Positions 63,945-64,000 of a DNA stretch of 64,000 nucleotides are shown piece by piece. Positions within the stretch are counted from its first letter, which is position 1. Each line of letters opens with the position of its first letter. The notes under the pieces were generated by a model, which saw only the letters and a list, made by a program, of their open reading frames with translations, had not been told where the DNA came from and did no database searches. Made by a program: the position numbers and the translations under genes. Origin of the DNA: Adenophora triphylla var. japonica (taxonomy: Eukaryota > Streptophyta > Magnoliopsida > Asterales > Campanulaceae). The DNA lies in contig JAFEMH010000072.1 of NCBI GenBank assembly GCA_022495995.1, forward strand, positions 992,001 through 1,056,000, given 5' to 3'.

Positions 63945-64000
63945 TATTAATTATGGGATGAAAGTAATATTCATTTTTTAATTGAAGGAATTTTTTTTTG

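Noticed and set aside
1..64000. Intact host gene
   Set aside because: Every recognisable protein segment is part of a transposable element or a fragment captured by one.

Overview
This 64 kb window is nuclear DNA of a flowering plant, probably a eudicot. I find no intact host gene. Almost all of it is a nest of transposable elements, most of which I can bound to the base by matched termini and target-site duplications (TSDs). Plant origin rests on Stowaway MITEs with CTCCCTCCGTCCC termini and TA duplications, CACTA elements with CACTA termini, Ty3/Gypsy Tat elements with two RNase H domains, Ty1/Copia elements, an L1-type LINE with a plant-style ORF1, and captured pieces of a plant F-box gene and a SULTR-type sulfate transporter. 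A CRM-like Gypsy element would fit pericentromeric heterochromatin, but that is only an inference.

Layout. (1) 1-11179: the 3' part of a hAT DNA transposon with a broken TTF-zinc-finger/transposase-like gene, split by Gypsy-1 (1105-10898, + strand, TSD ATATT). (2) 11637-29611: Gypsy-2 (- strand, TSD TTTAT), related to Gypsy-1. It is split by CACTA-1 (13006-22568), which carries a ~153-bp satellite and Stowaway elements. One Stowaway holds a 2.9-kb palindromic MULE-like element, which holds a further Stowaway, so nesting reaches five levels. (3) 29861-31985: a strip of small elements: two mini-Helitrons, Stowaways and a hAT-like MITE. (4) 32907-~48200: a decayed Copia-1 (- strand), split by CACTA-2 (33712-38721, TSD ATT, with captured gene fragments) and by Gypsy-3 (41659-47328, + strand, TSD CTTTC, CRM-like). 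(5) 49739-62753: a full-length L1-type LINE (- strand, 15-bp TSD, poly-A), split by Copia-2 (50161-57550, + strand, TSD AGAAC). (6) 62769-64000: AT-rich sequence with another Stowaway.

How the parts relate. Gypsy-1 and Gypsy-2 share a layout: gag-PR-RT-RNaseH-aRNH-INT, then a linker, then an antisense gene with introns and a coiled coil lying against the 3' LTR. A stem-loop in the linker is kept in both with one compensatory base change. In several cases, removing a younger insertion and one TSD copy restores the reading frame of the host element (hAT gene by Gypsy-1, Copia-1 RNase H by CACTA-2, the Gypsy-2 antisense ORF by CACTA-1). Most coding regions are broken by frameshifts and by TGG-to-stop or CAA/CAG-to-stop changes, the latter consistent with cytosine deamination. 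The longest open frames are Gypsy-2 RT-RNaseH-aRNH (880 codons), Gypsy-3 RT-RNaseH-INT (about 790 codons) and Copia-2 gag-PR (403 codons).
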